Source of the DNA: Clostridiales bacterium
GTDB lineage: Bacteria > Bacillota > Clostridia > Saccharofermentanales > DTU023
Length of the DNA: 64,000 bases
Assembly (NCBI GenBank): GCA_004556455.1
Contig: SFGY01000007.1
Location: 140,758-204,757, forward strand
Direction: 5' to 3'
Shown here: positions 52,486 through 60,682 of the stretch, one piece after another
Numbering within the stretch: position 1 is the stretch's first letter
Layout of the letters: each line of letters opens with the position of its first letter
Made by a program: the position numbers and the translations under genes
The notes under the pieces: generated by a model
What the model saw: the letters and a program-made list of their open reading frames with translations, nothing else
Database searches by the model: none
Told to the model about the DNA's origin: nothing

Positions 52486-53850
52486 TTGGATCTGTTGTTA
52501 AGTCTTAACTGGATGGCCATCTTTGTCCTGTCCATCGCATTATTGTGCTTCAAAGGCCTCAACTGGCTCTCTGAGAAAATTAACTGGACTTTGGTGGTAC
52601 TCCTGGCGATGGTACTGGGTGCGGCGATCGGTCTCGTTTTTTCGACTACTGACGGCAGTTATCTGACCTGGGTCAGTCTGATCGGAGATATTTATATCCG
52701 TATTATTAAGGCCGTAGTGGTTCCTGTCGTCTTTATTTCCATCATCGCGGGGTTTATCAGCCTGAACGATAAGGAAAAAATTCGCACCATCGGCCTCAAG
52801 TCTGTTTTCTGGCTGATGTTGTCGGCAGCTGCTGCGATTGTGCTCAGTATCCTTTTTGGCTCCGTTTTCCATCTGGGAAACGATGGCGCTATGATCTTTA
52901 AAGAGATTGACAGTGTGTCAGAGAGTACTCTCGCCGCCTATGAGGGCGTGCAGAAGAGCTTCGATCAGGTTCTCCTGAATCTCTTCCCAAGTAACGTGCT
53001 GGGTGACATGGTCAACAATAGTATTGTCCCGGTGATCTTTAGCGCCATTGCTCTCGCTCTGGGCTATATCGCGGTTGCGTCGGAACAGGGTGAAGCTAAA
53101 GTTTTGCCGTTCAAACACGTGGTAGAGGCCTGCAAAGAGATCATTTACCGCATTCTGGCCTTCATTATTGACATGACCCCTTACGCTGTGCTCTGCCTGA
53201 CAGCCACAGCCGCCGGCAAACTGTTTACTGACCGCTCGGCCCTCTTGCAGCTCCTGCTCCTTGTCGTGTTGATTTATGTTCTCTGCTTTCTGCATGCCTA
53301 TGCCTTTAACGCCATTCTCATCCGCTTTGTGGCGAAACTCAGTCCCCTGCGCTTTTTCAGAAAAATTTTCCAGGCTCAGGCCACGGCTTTTACTACTCAG
53401 AGCAGCGTCGGCACTCTGCCCGTGACTATTGATTCCCTCGTGAAGCGCGTGGGCGTAGACGAAGAAGTGGCGAATTTTACCGCACCTCTGGGCACGACCA
53501 TCGGCATGCCCGGCTGCACCTGTATCTGGCCCGTGCTGCTGGCCATTTTCTACAAAAATGCGGTCGGCCTCGCCTGGGGCGTTCAGGATTATCTCCTGCT
53601 CTTTGTTCTTACTCTGATCCTCGCTCTGGGCAGCGCAGGTATCCCCGGCATTGGCGTCGTCTCCGCAGTAGCTGTTTTCAGCGCGATGAATCTGCCGATT
53701 GCCGCCGTTGTTCTCATGATGCCGATTAACAGCATTTCGGACATGGCCAGAACCATGAACAATGTCACCTGCTGCAATGTTTCGGCCACTCTTGTAGCCA
53801 GCCAGACCGGTTTGCTCAATCGGGGAATTTTTGAGGCGGACCACAAGTAA
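52486..53850 (+). CDS. Cystine-type sodium:dicarboxylate symporter family transporter
   Basis: This 454-residue membrane protein of the DAACS family has eight or more helices and the hairpin motif FTTQSSVGTLPVTIDSL followed by ANFTAPLGTTIGMPGC. The SSVGTLP form matches TcyP/YdjN cystine carriers better than glutamate or C4-dicarboxylate carriers, though the substrate remains inference. The likely start is a TTG at 52486, eight bases after a perfect AAGGAGG; a longer frame from 52405 has no ribosome site. Downstream secreted proteins, one with a thioredoxin fold, fit a link to sulfur amino acids or redox. Confidence 0.85.
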   Translation: MDLLLSLNWMAIFVLSIALLCFKGLNWLSEKINWTLVVLLAMVLGAAIGLVFSTTDGSYLTWVSLIGDIYIRIIKAVVVPVVFISIIAGFISLNDKEKIRTIGLKSVFWLMLSAAAAIVLSILFGSVFHLGNDGAMIFKEIDSVSESTLAAYEGVQKSFDQVLLNLFPSNVLGDMVNNSIVPVIFSAIALALGYIAVASEQGEAKVLPFKHVVEACKEIIYRILAFIIDMTPYAVLCLTATAAGKLFTDRSALLQLLLLVVLIYVLCFLHAYAFNAILIRFVAKLSPLRFFRKIFQAQATAFTTQSSVGTLPVTIDSLVKRVGVDEEVANFTAPLGTTIGMPGCTCIWPVLLAIFYKNAVGLAWGVQDYLLLFVLTLILALGSAGIPGIGVVSAVAVFSAMNLPIAAVVLMMPINSISDMARTMNNVTCCNVSATLVASQTGLLNRGIFEADHK

Positions 53851-53890
53851 ACCGATCAGGAGTGATGATATACAAAGAAAGGAAGTTCCT

Positions 53891-54385
53891 ATGAAGAAGT
53901 CCAGCCTGTTTCTCATCCTTTTGCTTCTTGTCAGCGGCCTGATGACCTTCGTGAGCGCCAAACTCTCTGTAACCCGCTTTGATGCAGCGGTCCGTGAGCT
54001 GGGCGATATCCATTATGACGAGGCCAGCAAGGCAGGACTCGACAGAGCCGAAAAATACTGGCAGGCGCTCGATAAAAATCTCAAATGTGACGAGCGTGTC
54101 AGCGAAAAAGAAACATTTGTCGAAAAGAAAAAAGCTTATGCCAACCTGGCCATGAAAGCGGCGATCATCAGCGACAAGCGCAAGATTGCCGATGAATTGA
54201 GCGATGAAGCAATCCTCGCGAAGATCACGGAAGCACGCGAAACTCTTGATGCCTATCTGAGCCCCGAAGAGCAGAGCAGCCTTGACAATTACAAGGAATT
54301 CACCAGTCTGGAAGCCGCTTTTGCAGCCAATGACGCTAATGGCGGTTCCGCACCGGCTGAAGAAGAGGCTCCGCCCATGTGTTAG
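53891..54385 (+). CDS. Hypothetical secreted or membrane-anchored helical protein
   Basis: This 164-residue protein starts with one hydrophobic segment (MKKSSLFLILLLLVSGLMTF, cleavage possible after VSA). A charged, mostly helical domain follows, rich in Ala, Glu, Lys and Asp, and a short tail ends in PPMC. I do not recognise a family. It lies 40 bases after the symporter on the same strand and has GGAA before the ATG, so it is likely in the same operon. The stop codon lies inside a 17-bp direct repeat (54375). Confidence 0.7.
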   Translation: MKKSSLFLILLLLVSGLMTFVSAKLSVTRFDAAVRELGDIHYDEASKAGLDRAEKYWQALDKNLKCDERVSEKETFVEKKKAYANLAMKAAIISDKRKIADELSDEAILAKITEARETLDAYLSPEEQSSLDNYKEFTSLEAAFAANDANGGSAPAEEEAPPMC

Positions 54386-54456
54386 CCCCTGGCGCACGCA
54401 GCTTCAAATGACAGCCCCCAAACTTCTCAGGGTCCTGATCCATGTGTTAGCCCCTG
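54375..54456 (+). repeat. 17-bp perfect direct repeat around a gene end
   Basis: CCATGTGTTAGCCCCTG occurs at 54375-54391 and again at 54440-54456, 65 bases apart. The first copy includes the last codons and the stop codon of the preceding gene. Confidence 0.85.
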
Positions 54457-54600
54457 AGTGCAGGCGGGAACAATCATGAAGCTGACAAGCTGACAGTGAC
54501 TGCGGCAAGCGTTAATCCTTGCGTACAAGCTGGTCCAGCATGGATGTGAAACAAATTTGCCAAAAACAAATTTGAATAAAGAAAAAGAAAGAAGACTCTT

Positions 54601-55950
54601 ATGAAAAAAACAATTTCTGTTTTGATCAGCCTCCTGCTCCTTGCAGGAATGTTCTTTACCGGCAATCTCAACGTGGCTGCAGAAGAAGTCAAAATGCCGA
54701 GTGATCCCGACTTCGATTTTGAGAACGAATACATGTATGGCGACTACAATGCCCATTCGCTGGCTGATGAAGACCATCAGGGAAAAATCGAAACCTTCGA
54801 AGACAAGGAGATCGTTTACGAGATCATTAATTACGATCACCTGCTTGAAATCCTGAATTCTGAAGGTAATTATCTGATTCAATTCAGCGGCTCCTGGTGC
54901 CACAACACCCGTGCGCTCGCTCCCGCCGTTCAGAAGCTGGCCAAAAGCTATGGCATCAGGAAAATCTACATGTACGATTTTCACTTTGACAACAAGGCCG
55001 ATGGCAACACCTTCATCCGTATGACCAACGGCAAAGAGAATGTCGGCGTGAACTATAACTACATGTATGGCGAAATCATCAGCCAATATCTGGATAATCT
55101 GGACGACTGGGTCGAGTATCCCTCAAGCACCGAAGCTGCCATCACCTATACCAACGCCGAAGGCAAAGAGACAACCGTAGCCAGATTACAGGAGCCTTTC
55201 CTCTTCCTCTACAATAAGGACAACAAAGAAAACAACTCTTCTGCCGATGTGAAACACGACAAGTATCCGATCGTCTATGCATTTGAAGAAATGGTCGACC
55301 GCGACGCCAACGGGGTCTACGTCAGCAAAAAAGATGCCAGCGGTGAAGTGATCAAAGACGCTGAAGGCAAACCCGAACGCGAATACATCACGGAAGACTT
55401 TGAAGGACGCCTGGAGAAACTCTTCCAATTCATCAAGGACAATAAGATTGAACTCGCCAGCTACGACAAGGTGGCCGCTCTGAAGAGTAAATTTGCCTCT
55501 CTGACCGATGCTGACAAACTCGCTCTTTATCCGATTAACTATGCTCAGCTCGTCTGGCTACTGGACCAGCCCGGGAAGACCTATGTTCTCTTTGCCAATC
55601 CCTCCGATGACGCCATCAACAAGATGGTCGGCGAACTGAACCAGAAAGCCCTGGATGCAAACGTTAAGATCTACCTCGTGGATAACCGTACCGACGCTGG
55701 AATCGTCACAAAATGGAATTACAAAGACCGTGAAAGCACCGACTTCCTGGCGGATGACGGTATGCTCAAGTTCATGAAAGAAGATCTGATCGCCCGTTTC
55801 TTCACCAATCTTGAAGCGAAAGACCTCACCCCCGGAACGCTCGTCGCCTATCAAATCGATGCTGTCGATACCGATGGCTTCCCGGCTCCGGTGGTTGATG
55901 TGACGAGCAATGCAGCCGATCTCGACCGTGTTCTTACTTCTCTGAAGTAA
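54601..55950 (+). CDS. Secreted thioredoxin-fold protein with a CxxT active site
   Basis: This 449-residue protein has a signal peptide (MKKTISVLISLLLLAGMFFT, cleavage near AA at 27). A thioredoxin-like domain follows (about 75-290) with strand YLIQFSGSWCHNTRALAP, in which Trp99-Cys100 is followed by His-Asn-Thr103 in place of the second Cys. A second, Cys-free thioredoxin-like region begins about 320 (GKTYVLFANPSDDAINKMV). A single Cys suggests thiol binding, disulfide exchange with a partner, or a lost activity. The ribosome site is weak (AGAAAGAAG). A clear terminator follows. Confidence 0.78.
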   Translation: MKKTISVLISLLLLAGMFFTGNLNVAAEEVKMPSDPDFDFENEYMYGDYNAHSLADEDHQGKIETFEDKEIVYEIINYDHLLEILNSEGNYLIQFSGSWCHNTRALAPAVQKLAKSYGIRKIYMYDFHFDNKADGNTFIRMTNGKENVGVNYNYMYGEIISQYLDNLDDWVEYPSSTEAAITYTNAEGKETTVARLQEPFLFLYNKDNKENNSSADVKHDKYPIVYAFEEMVDRDANGVYVSKKDASGEVIKDAEGKPEREYITEDFEGRLEKLFQFIKDNKIELASYDKVAALKSKFASLTDADKLALYPINYAQLVWLLDQPGKTYVLFANPSDDAINKMVGELNQKALDANVKIYLVDNRTDAGIVTKWNYKDRESTDFLADDGMLKFMKEDLIARFFTNLEAKDLTPGTLVAYQIDAVDTDGFPAPVVDVTSNAADLDRVLTSLK

Positions 55951-55996
55951 GCTTATCGTTGGCCAGTGGCCCGCGCTGCGGGATTGAAAATTATAC

Positions 55997-56032
55997 AAAG
56001 AAGGCGGCAGAACTGCCGCCTTCTTTATTTTC
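55997..56032. terminator. Terminator between the thioredoxin-like gene and the M20 gene
   Basis: AAAGAAGGCGGCAG and CTGCCGCCTTCTTT form a 13- to 14-bp stem with flanking A and T runs; it serves both convergent genes. Confidence 0.9.
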
Positions 56033-56036
56033 GTAA

Positions 56037-57236
56037 TCAGCAGCGGTTGAAAAAGTCCAGGGCTGTCTGGCAATGCAGGGCCGCGCCTGCGCTGAACATG
56101 GATTCATCGAGATCGAAGCGGGGGGAGTGGTGCCCGTTGAATTTACCCTGAATCAAGCCCGGGTTGCTCATGAAAACAAAGCAGCCGGGGACTTTTTCCT
56201 GGTAGAAGGCAAAATCTTCGCCGCTCATCACGGGCGATTTAAGGGGGTAAAGGGCCTCAGCGGAAAGAACTTTCCTGGCCGCGTTCACCACGAGATCTGT
56301 CATGGCATCGTCGTTGATAACGGCGGGGTAATTAAAACTGTGCTCAATCTCTACCCTCGCTCCGCGCGCAGCCGCAAGGCCTTCAGCGACTGCTCTGATG
56401 CGCTCGGCCAGCCAGACACGGGTTTCCGGGTGCAGCGTGCGCACGGTTCCTTCGAGTTCAACAGTGTCAGGAATGATATTCTGGTTAAAGCCGCCGGATA
56501 TGCGCGTGATGGACAGTACAGCCGCTTCGGTGGGATTGAGTTCGCGGCTGATCAGGGTCTGCAGAGCCAGGACGATTTCCGAAGCCAGGACAATGGGGTC
56601 GATACAGGTATGGGGATAAGCCCCGTGCCCACCCCGGCCATGGACTTGGATATAGAGGCGATCCATGGCGGCCATGATCGGCCCTTTGATATAGGCTATT
56701 TTACCCTGGGGAACCTCCGGGCTCATCTGCCCTGCGTGCATTCCGAAAACGGCGTCCACGTGAGGGTTTTCCAGGCAGCCCTCGCGAATCATCGGCTCCG
56801 CCCCGCCAGGGTATTCCTCTCCGGATTGGAAGAAAAGTTTGACCTGACCGGAGAAAGCCTCACGATGGGCCGAGAGCCAGGCCGCTGCGCCCAGGAGCAT
56901 GGCCGTGTGGCCATCATGCCCGCAGGCGTGCATACAGCCGTTTTCCGAGGCAAAGGGCAGACCAGTATCTTCGCGCACAGGCAGGCCATCCATGTCGGCC
57001 CTCAGAGCGATCGTCCGCCCTTCTTCTCGTCCCGGAATCAGGCCAACCAGTGAGTTGCCTTCGACGAAAAGCTGAAAGGAAATACCCAGCTCTTTAAGGA
57101 CCTTCTGGACATAGGCTGAGGTCCTGGGCAGATGATTGCCTATCTCCGGGTTTCTATGGATGTCCCGCCTCCACCCCACCATGCGTTTTTGTAAATCGAC
57201 CCATTCCGGGGATTTAAGATCAATGGTTGTCATCAT
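56037..57236 (-). CDS. M20 family amidohydrolase
   Basis: This 399-residue metal-dependent hydrolase has the M20D pattern: ALRADMDGLPVRE (Asp at the metal site), MHACGHDGHTAM, FQSGEEYPGGAEPMI with the catalytic Glu pair, and the dimerisation domain with HGRGGHGAYPH. Enzymes of this group remove acyl groups from amino acids (hippurate, N-acetyl amino acids or IAA conjugates); the substrate cannot be told. The start is ATGATG; no strong ribosome site is seen. Two ATTTCA-N3-TGAAAT boxes lie just upstream. Confidence 0.9.
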   Translation of the reverse strand: MMTTIDLKSPEWVDLQKRMVGWRRDIHRNPEIGNHLPRTSAYVQKVLKELGISFQLFVEGNSLVGLIPGREEGRTIALRADMDGLPVREDTGLPFASENGCMHACGHDGHTAMLLGAAAWLSAHREAFSGQVKLFFQSGEEYPGGAEPMIREGCLENPHVDAVFGMHAGQMSPEVPQGKIAYIKGPIMAAMDRLYIQVHGRGGHGAYPHTCIDPIVLASEIVLALQTLISRELNPTEAAVLSITRISGGFNQNIIPDTVELEGTVRTLHPETRVWLAERIRAVAEGLAAARGARVEIEHSFNYPAVINDDAMTDLVVNAARKVLSAEALYPLKSPVMSGEDFAFYQEKVPGCFVFMSNPGLIQGKFNGHHSPRFDLDESMFSAGAALHCQTALDFFNRC

Positions 57237-57273
57237 TTTTATTACTCTCTATGTTTACAGGGTACATTCGCTG

Positions 57274-57304
57274 ATTTCAATGTGAAATGATTTCAGTGTG
57301 AAAT
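57274..57304 (-). promoter_or_regulatory. Twin operator boxes upstream of the M20 gene
   Basis: ATTTCA-ATG-TGAAAT (57274-57288) and ATTTCA-GTG-TGAAAT (57290-57304) are two perfect 6-3-6 palindromes placed 16 bases apart. They overlap a possible minus-strand -35 (TTGAAA) whose TAAACA -10 lies 17 bases downstream. A dimeric repressor could bind both. Confidence 0.65.
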
Positions 57305-57351
57305 CATTTACTTCGGTGTACACTCACTGTTTTTGTGGTCACTCCCTCCTC

Positions 57352-58005
57352 TCAGTGGGAGTTACCGAACTGTTTCAGTATCGTATTCTTATCTCCGAGG
57401 ACAAGGAGTTTCCAGGGATCTTCGAGGACTGTCGAGGGCAGAATCCTGTATTGCAGGGTCTTTTCTTTTTTCAGAGCAACGATGGTCACATTGTATTTTT
57501 TACGAACATCCAACTGGCCTATGCTTTTCCCCAGCCATTCCCGCGGAATGGGAATCTCGACAATGGCGTTGTCATGGTCGATCTGGAAAAAGTCGAGAAG
57601 ATTGTCCGAGGCAAAGCGCAGGGCGGTCCACTCACCGATCTGACGCTCGGGATAGACAATAAAATCCGCCCCGTTGCGCAGGAGAAACTTGGCATGAACA
57701 TCGCGTGCCGCCCGGGAGACGACCTTCTGCGCACCAAGCTCCTTGAGCAGGAGGGTGCTCTCAAGTGAGTTTTGAAAATGATCGCCAATCGCCACAATAC
57801 AGAGGTCGAAATTGCGCACGCCGAGAGACTCCACAAAAGCTCTGTTGGTGGCATCGCCAATGAGGGCGTTGGTCACATAGGGCAGAACCGCGTTGACGCG
57901 GTTCTCTTTAACATCGATCGCCATCACCTGATGATTCATTTCGTTCAGCTGCATAGCCACATGGCGGCCAAAACGGCCAAGCCCAATCAATAATACCGAT
58001 TTCAT
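57352..58005 (-). CDS. ktrA: Potassium uptake regulatory subunit KtrA (TrkA-N/RCK)
   Basis: This 217-residue cytoplasmic protein has a TrkA-N Rossmann domain (GLGRFG at residues 8-13, MAIDVKENRVN, IGDATN) and a TrkA-C domain from about residue 140. It forms the nucleotide-binding ring that gates the KtrB channel. The start at 58005 has GGAAG five bases upstream; a longer frame to 58122 contains no family sequence. It lies 138 bases downstream of ktrB. Confidence 0.93.
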   Translation of the reverse strand: MKSVLLIGLGRFGRHVAMQLNEMNHQVMAIDVKENRVNAVLPYVTNALIGDATNRAFVESLGVRNFDLCIVAIGDHFQNSLESTLLLKELGAQKVVSRAARDVHAKFLLRNGADFIVYPERQIGEWTALRFASDNLLDFFQIDHDNAIVEIPIPREWLGKSIGQLDVRKKYNVTIVALKKEKTLQYRILPSTVLEDPWKLLVLGDKNTILKQFGNSH

Positions 58006-58143
58006 GTCTGCTTCCTTTCTTTCCTGCTCCTTCTTAACAAAGTAACTCTCGACTGAGCAAGTCCTGGCGCTTCGCCCTGAGATGGAATATCCACAAAGAA
58101 TTTTTTCTCTGCAAGGAGCCAAGATCCTGCTCCATTACGCCGT

Positions 58144-59496
58144 TTAGCCCACAGTCAGTCTTTCTTCAGGGAATTTAGCACCTGGACTGCTCTTCTCCAT
58201 CAAGGTCGCAAAGATCAGGGTCAGACCTCCGACACGCCCGATATACATGAGAAAGATCAGGATCAATTTTGAAATCACGCTAAGCTTCGCCGTGATACCG
58301 AGCGAAAGGCCGACCGTGCCAAGCGCCGAAGCGGCTTCAAAGAGGGCCGGCATAAGCTCCACCCCATCAATCGCCGCAAGCAGCAGCCCTCCCGTCAGCG
58401 AAAGGCTGATGTACATAAAAAAGATGGTGCCTGCCGTGCGTAAGGTCTCTGAAGATACGCGTCTCCCATAAAAATGCGTATATTCGTGTCGACGAAAAAC
58501 GGAGATGCTGGTAAAGAGCACGACCGCCAGGGTGGTGTTTTTCATACCGCCAGCTGTCGAGCCGGGAGAACCGCCGATCAGCATGAGCAGAATCATCACG
58601 AGCTGGCTGACTTGCGACATGCTGCCGAGGTCAACCGTGTTAAATCCCGCCGTGCGCGTGGTGACCGACTGAAAAAGAGATTTCAGGAGACGAAGTTTAA
58701 GCGGTTCGCCCGCAAAATCGCGGAAGAAAAAGAGGAGAGCCGGGGCCACGATAAGGATGAGGGTTGTGGTCAGAATCACCTTCGTCTGCATTTGCCAGCG
58801 GTGGGCATGCAGGCGATGCTCGCAGAGATCATCCCAGGTCAGAAAGCCAATACCCCCGAGCACAATAAGGCCCACGATGCAGATATTGATCACCACATTA
58901 CCCTCATAGAGGCAAAGTGAGGAGCCTGGTACCTTAGTTCCCATGAGGTCGAAGCCAGCATTACAAAAGGCTGAAATCGAGTGAAAAAAGGCGTAGAAAA
59001 GGCCCTTGCCAAAACCGAAATCATGTATGAAAACCGGTGCCATATACAGCGCGCCCAGGGTTTCCATAATGGCCGTGCTTTTCAGAATAAACAGTGTGAA
59101 GCGGAGGATACCGCCAACCTTGGGGGCAGAAATTGAGGCCTGCATGGTCTGCCGCTCCCTGAGGTTGATACGTTTGCCGGAAAGCAGAAAGAGGGCAAGG
59201 GCAACGGTCACGACGCCCATGCCGCCAATCTGGATGAGCAGGAGAATAATACTTTGTCCAAAGGTCGACCAGTACGTTGCTGTATCGTGCACAATAAGGC
59301 CTGTCACACAGAGTGCAGAGGTTGAAGTAAAGAGGGCATCGAGAAAAGAGGCGCCTGGCTTGCCCTGGGTGGCAAAAGGCAGCATGAGCAGGAGCGTGCC
59401 CAGAAGGATGACCCCCAGAAAGCCGAGGATAATGACCTGAGCCGTCGACATGTGGCGGTGGCCGCGATATTCTTCTTCGCTCAATAAGATTTTCAT
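58144..59496 (-). CDS. ktrB: Potassium uptake channel subunit KtrB (TrkH family)
   Basis: This 450-residue membrane protein has four pore repeats; filter-like segments are seen as TSALCVTGL, SAFCNAGFD, TRTAGFNTVD and ASALGTVGLS. These match KtrB/TrkH. The gating loop GGSPGSTAGGMKNTTLAV is in the third repeat. It would bring in K+ driven by Na+ or by the membrane potential. K+ uptake may also matter for the K+-dependent pyrophosphatase in this window. A minus-strand extended -10 (TGGTATAAT, 59652-59660) could be the promoter. Confidence 0.94.
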   Translation of the reverse strand: MKILLSEEEYRGHRHMSTAQVIILGFLGVILLGTLLLMLPFATQGKPGASFLDALFTSTSALCVTGLIVHDTATYWSTFGQSIILLLIQIGGMGVVTVALALFLLSGKRINLRERQTMQASISAPKVGGILRFTLFILKSTAIMETLGALYMAPVFIHDFGFGKGLFYAFFHSISAFCNAGFDLMGTKVPGSSLCLYEGNVVINICIVGLIVLGGIGFLTWDDLCEHRLHAHRWQMQTKVILTTTLILIVAPALLFFFRDFAGEPLKLRLLKSLFQSVTTRTAGFNTVDLGSMSQVSQLVMILLMLIGGSPGSTAGGMKNTTLAVVLFTSISVFRRHEYTHFYGRRVSSETLRTAGTIFFMYISLSLTGGLLLAAIDGVELMPALFEAASALGTVGLSLGITAKLSVISKLILIFLMYIGRVGGLTLIFATLMEKSSPGAKFPEERLTVG

Positions 59497-59979
59497 GTTC
59501 CTCCATAGCTCGTTCTAACCCGGTTTTATATGTCCGCCCTCGGCATCAGCGCAGAATCTGAGCCTTCACAATGGTGTAAGCTTCGAGCGCCATTGCTATG
59601 ACCGTTCGCGGCTTTAGCGCAGACCTGAACGCTCCTGCAAACTGAACTTAGATTATACCACCAGAGGGCAGCTCAAATGGTAGAGCAGAGGCTGATGAGC
59701 ACACACGGTTTCCCTGGGCTTCGGCCTTCCAGAATTGCGTCCTGACCTGCTGCATTCGGCAACGTCCAGCGTGAGGAAGAAATGTGGGGTAACATACTCT
59801 CCGAACTCTGACGCTTCCCTGGGCGTCGTCCAGGAGGAGAAAGCCCCCATCTTCAAAAAGTAAACAATTTGACTCCATGAAAGCATGAAAATTCATTGAT
59901 TTTTTTATCTGTCTCTTCTATTCTTTCTTTTAGTGTGGACATGTGCCACATATTTCCGTAGCACTTTGAGGAGGTATTT
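59497..59979. other. Structured intergenic region with a tRNA-like arm
   Basis: No gene is certain here. On the minus strand an extended -10 (TGGTATAAT; TATAAT at 59652-59657) points to ktrB. On the plus strand GCTC-AAATGGTA-GAGC (59671-59686) is a textbook tRNA D-arm, but the anticodon and T arms do not follow. From 59690 to 59870 several short hairpins occur (GACGC...GCGTC, GGCC pairs, and two CCCTGGGC copies). Near kinase-free DUF969, TTGATT (59896-59901) and TATTCT (59919-59924), 17 bases apart, form a likely plus-strand promoter. Confidence 0.45.
59896..59924 (+). promoter_or_regulatory. Promoter of the DUF969-DUF979-pcp genes
   Basis: TTGATT and TATTCT are separated by 17 bases, 56 bases upstream of the DUF969 start codon, which has GAGGAGG before it. 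Confidence 0.6.
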
Positions 59980-60669
59980 ATGGAAATTTTGAAACTCATC
60001 GGCGTGCTTATCGTAGTTATCGGTTTTGCCGTTAAACTGGATACCATCGCCACTGTCGTCATTGCCGGCATTGTCACAGGACTTGTCGCCGGTATGCCTC
60101 TGGATCAGATTCTGACGATCCTGGGAGAAAAATTTCTGTCCAACCGTCTGGCGACCATGTTTGTCCTGACCCTGCCGGTTATCGGACTTTGTGAGCGCTA
60201 TGGCCTGAAGGAAAAGGCTATCGATCTCATTTCCAGGATCAAAGCGGCAACCGTTGGACGCATTGCCCTGCTCTATCAGGCCATCCGTATACTTTCTTCC
60301 GCTCTTTCGCTCAGAATCGGCGGTCACCCGCAGTTTGTCCGCCCCCTGATTAACCCGATGGCCCAGGCGGCTGCGGAAAGCAGATATGGCAAATTAGACG
60401 AAAAACATCAGGATGCGATTAAAGGTCTGGTGGCCTCCGCAGAAAATACGGGGAACTTCTTCGGGCAGAACGTCTTTATGGCTTCTTCCGGCACCCTCCT
60501 GATCTCGACGACCCTGATCGAGCAAGGTTATCCCGATGCAACCAACCTCGCTGTCGCCAAGTGGTCCATTCCTGTCGCTGTGATTTCTGTCGTGGTGGCT
60601 GCACTCTATTATTCCTACTTCGATAAGAGCCTTCAGAGCAAGCTCCTGAATGGTCAGAAGGTTAAATAG
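59980..60669 (+). CDS. DUF969 membrane protein (probable 5-oxoproline transporter subunit)
   Basis: This 229-residue membrane protein has five or six hydrophobic segments and the DUF969 signature region RIGGHPQFVRPLINPMA near residue 110, followed by GNFFGQNVFMASSGTLL. DUF969 and DUF979 genes occur side by side with pcp in many Firmicutes. The usual inference is that the pair carries pyroglutamate (5-oxoproline) or its peptides across the membrane. The start has a strong GAGGAGG site. The next gene begins 13 bases later. Confidence 0.88.
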   Translation: MEILKLIGVLIVVIGFAVKLDTIATVVIAGIVTGLVAGMPLDQILTILGEKFLSNRLATMFVLTLPVIGLCERYGLKEKAIDLISRIKAATVGRIALLYQAIRILSSALSLRIGGHPQFVRPLINPMAQAAAESRYGKLDEKHQDAIKGLVASAENTGNFFGQNVFMASSGTLLISTTLIEQGYPDATNLAVAKWSIPVAVISVVVAALYYSYFDKSLQSKLLNGQKVK

Positions 60670-60682
60670 GAGGTAAAGGAAG

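Noticed and set aside
59648..59896. An 82-codon minus-strand frame over the tRNA-like region.
   Set aside because: Amino acid use is irregular, no ribosome site is present, and the DNA looks like structured RNA sequence instead.
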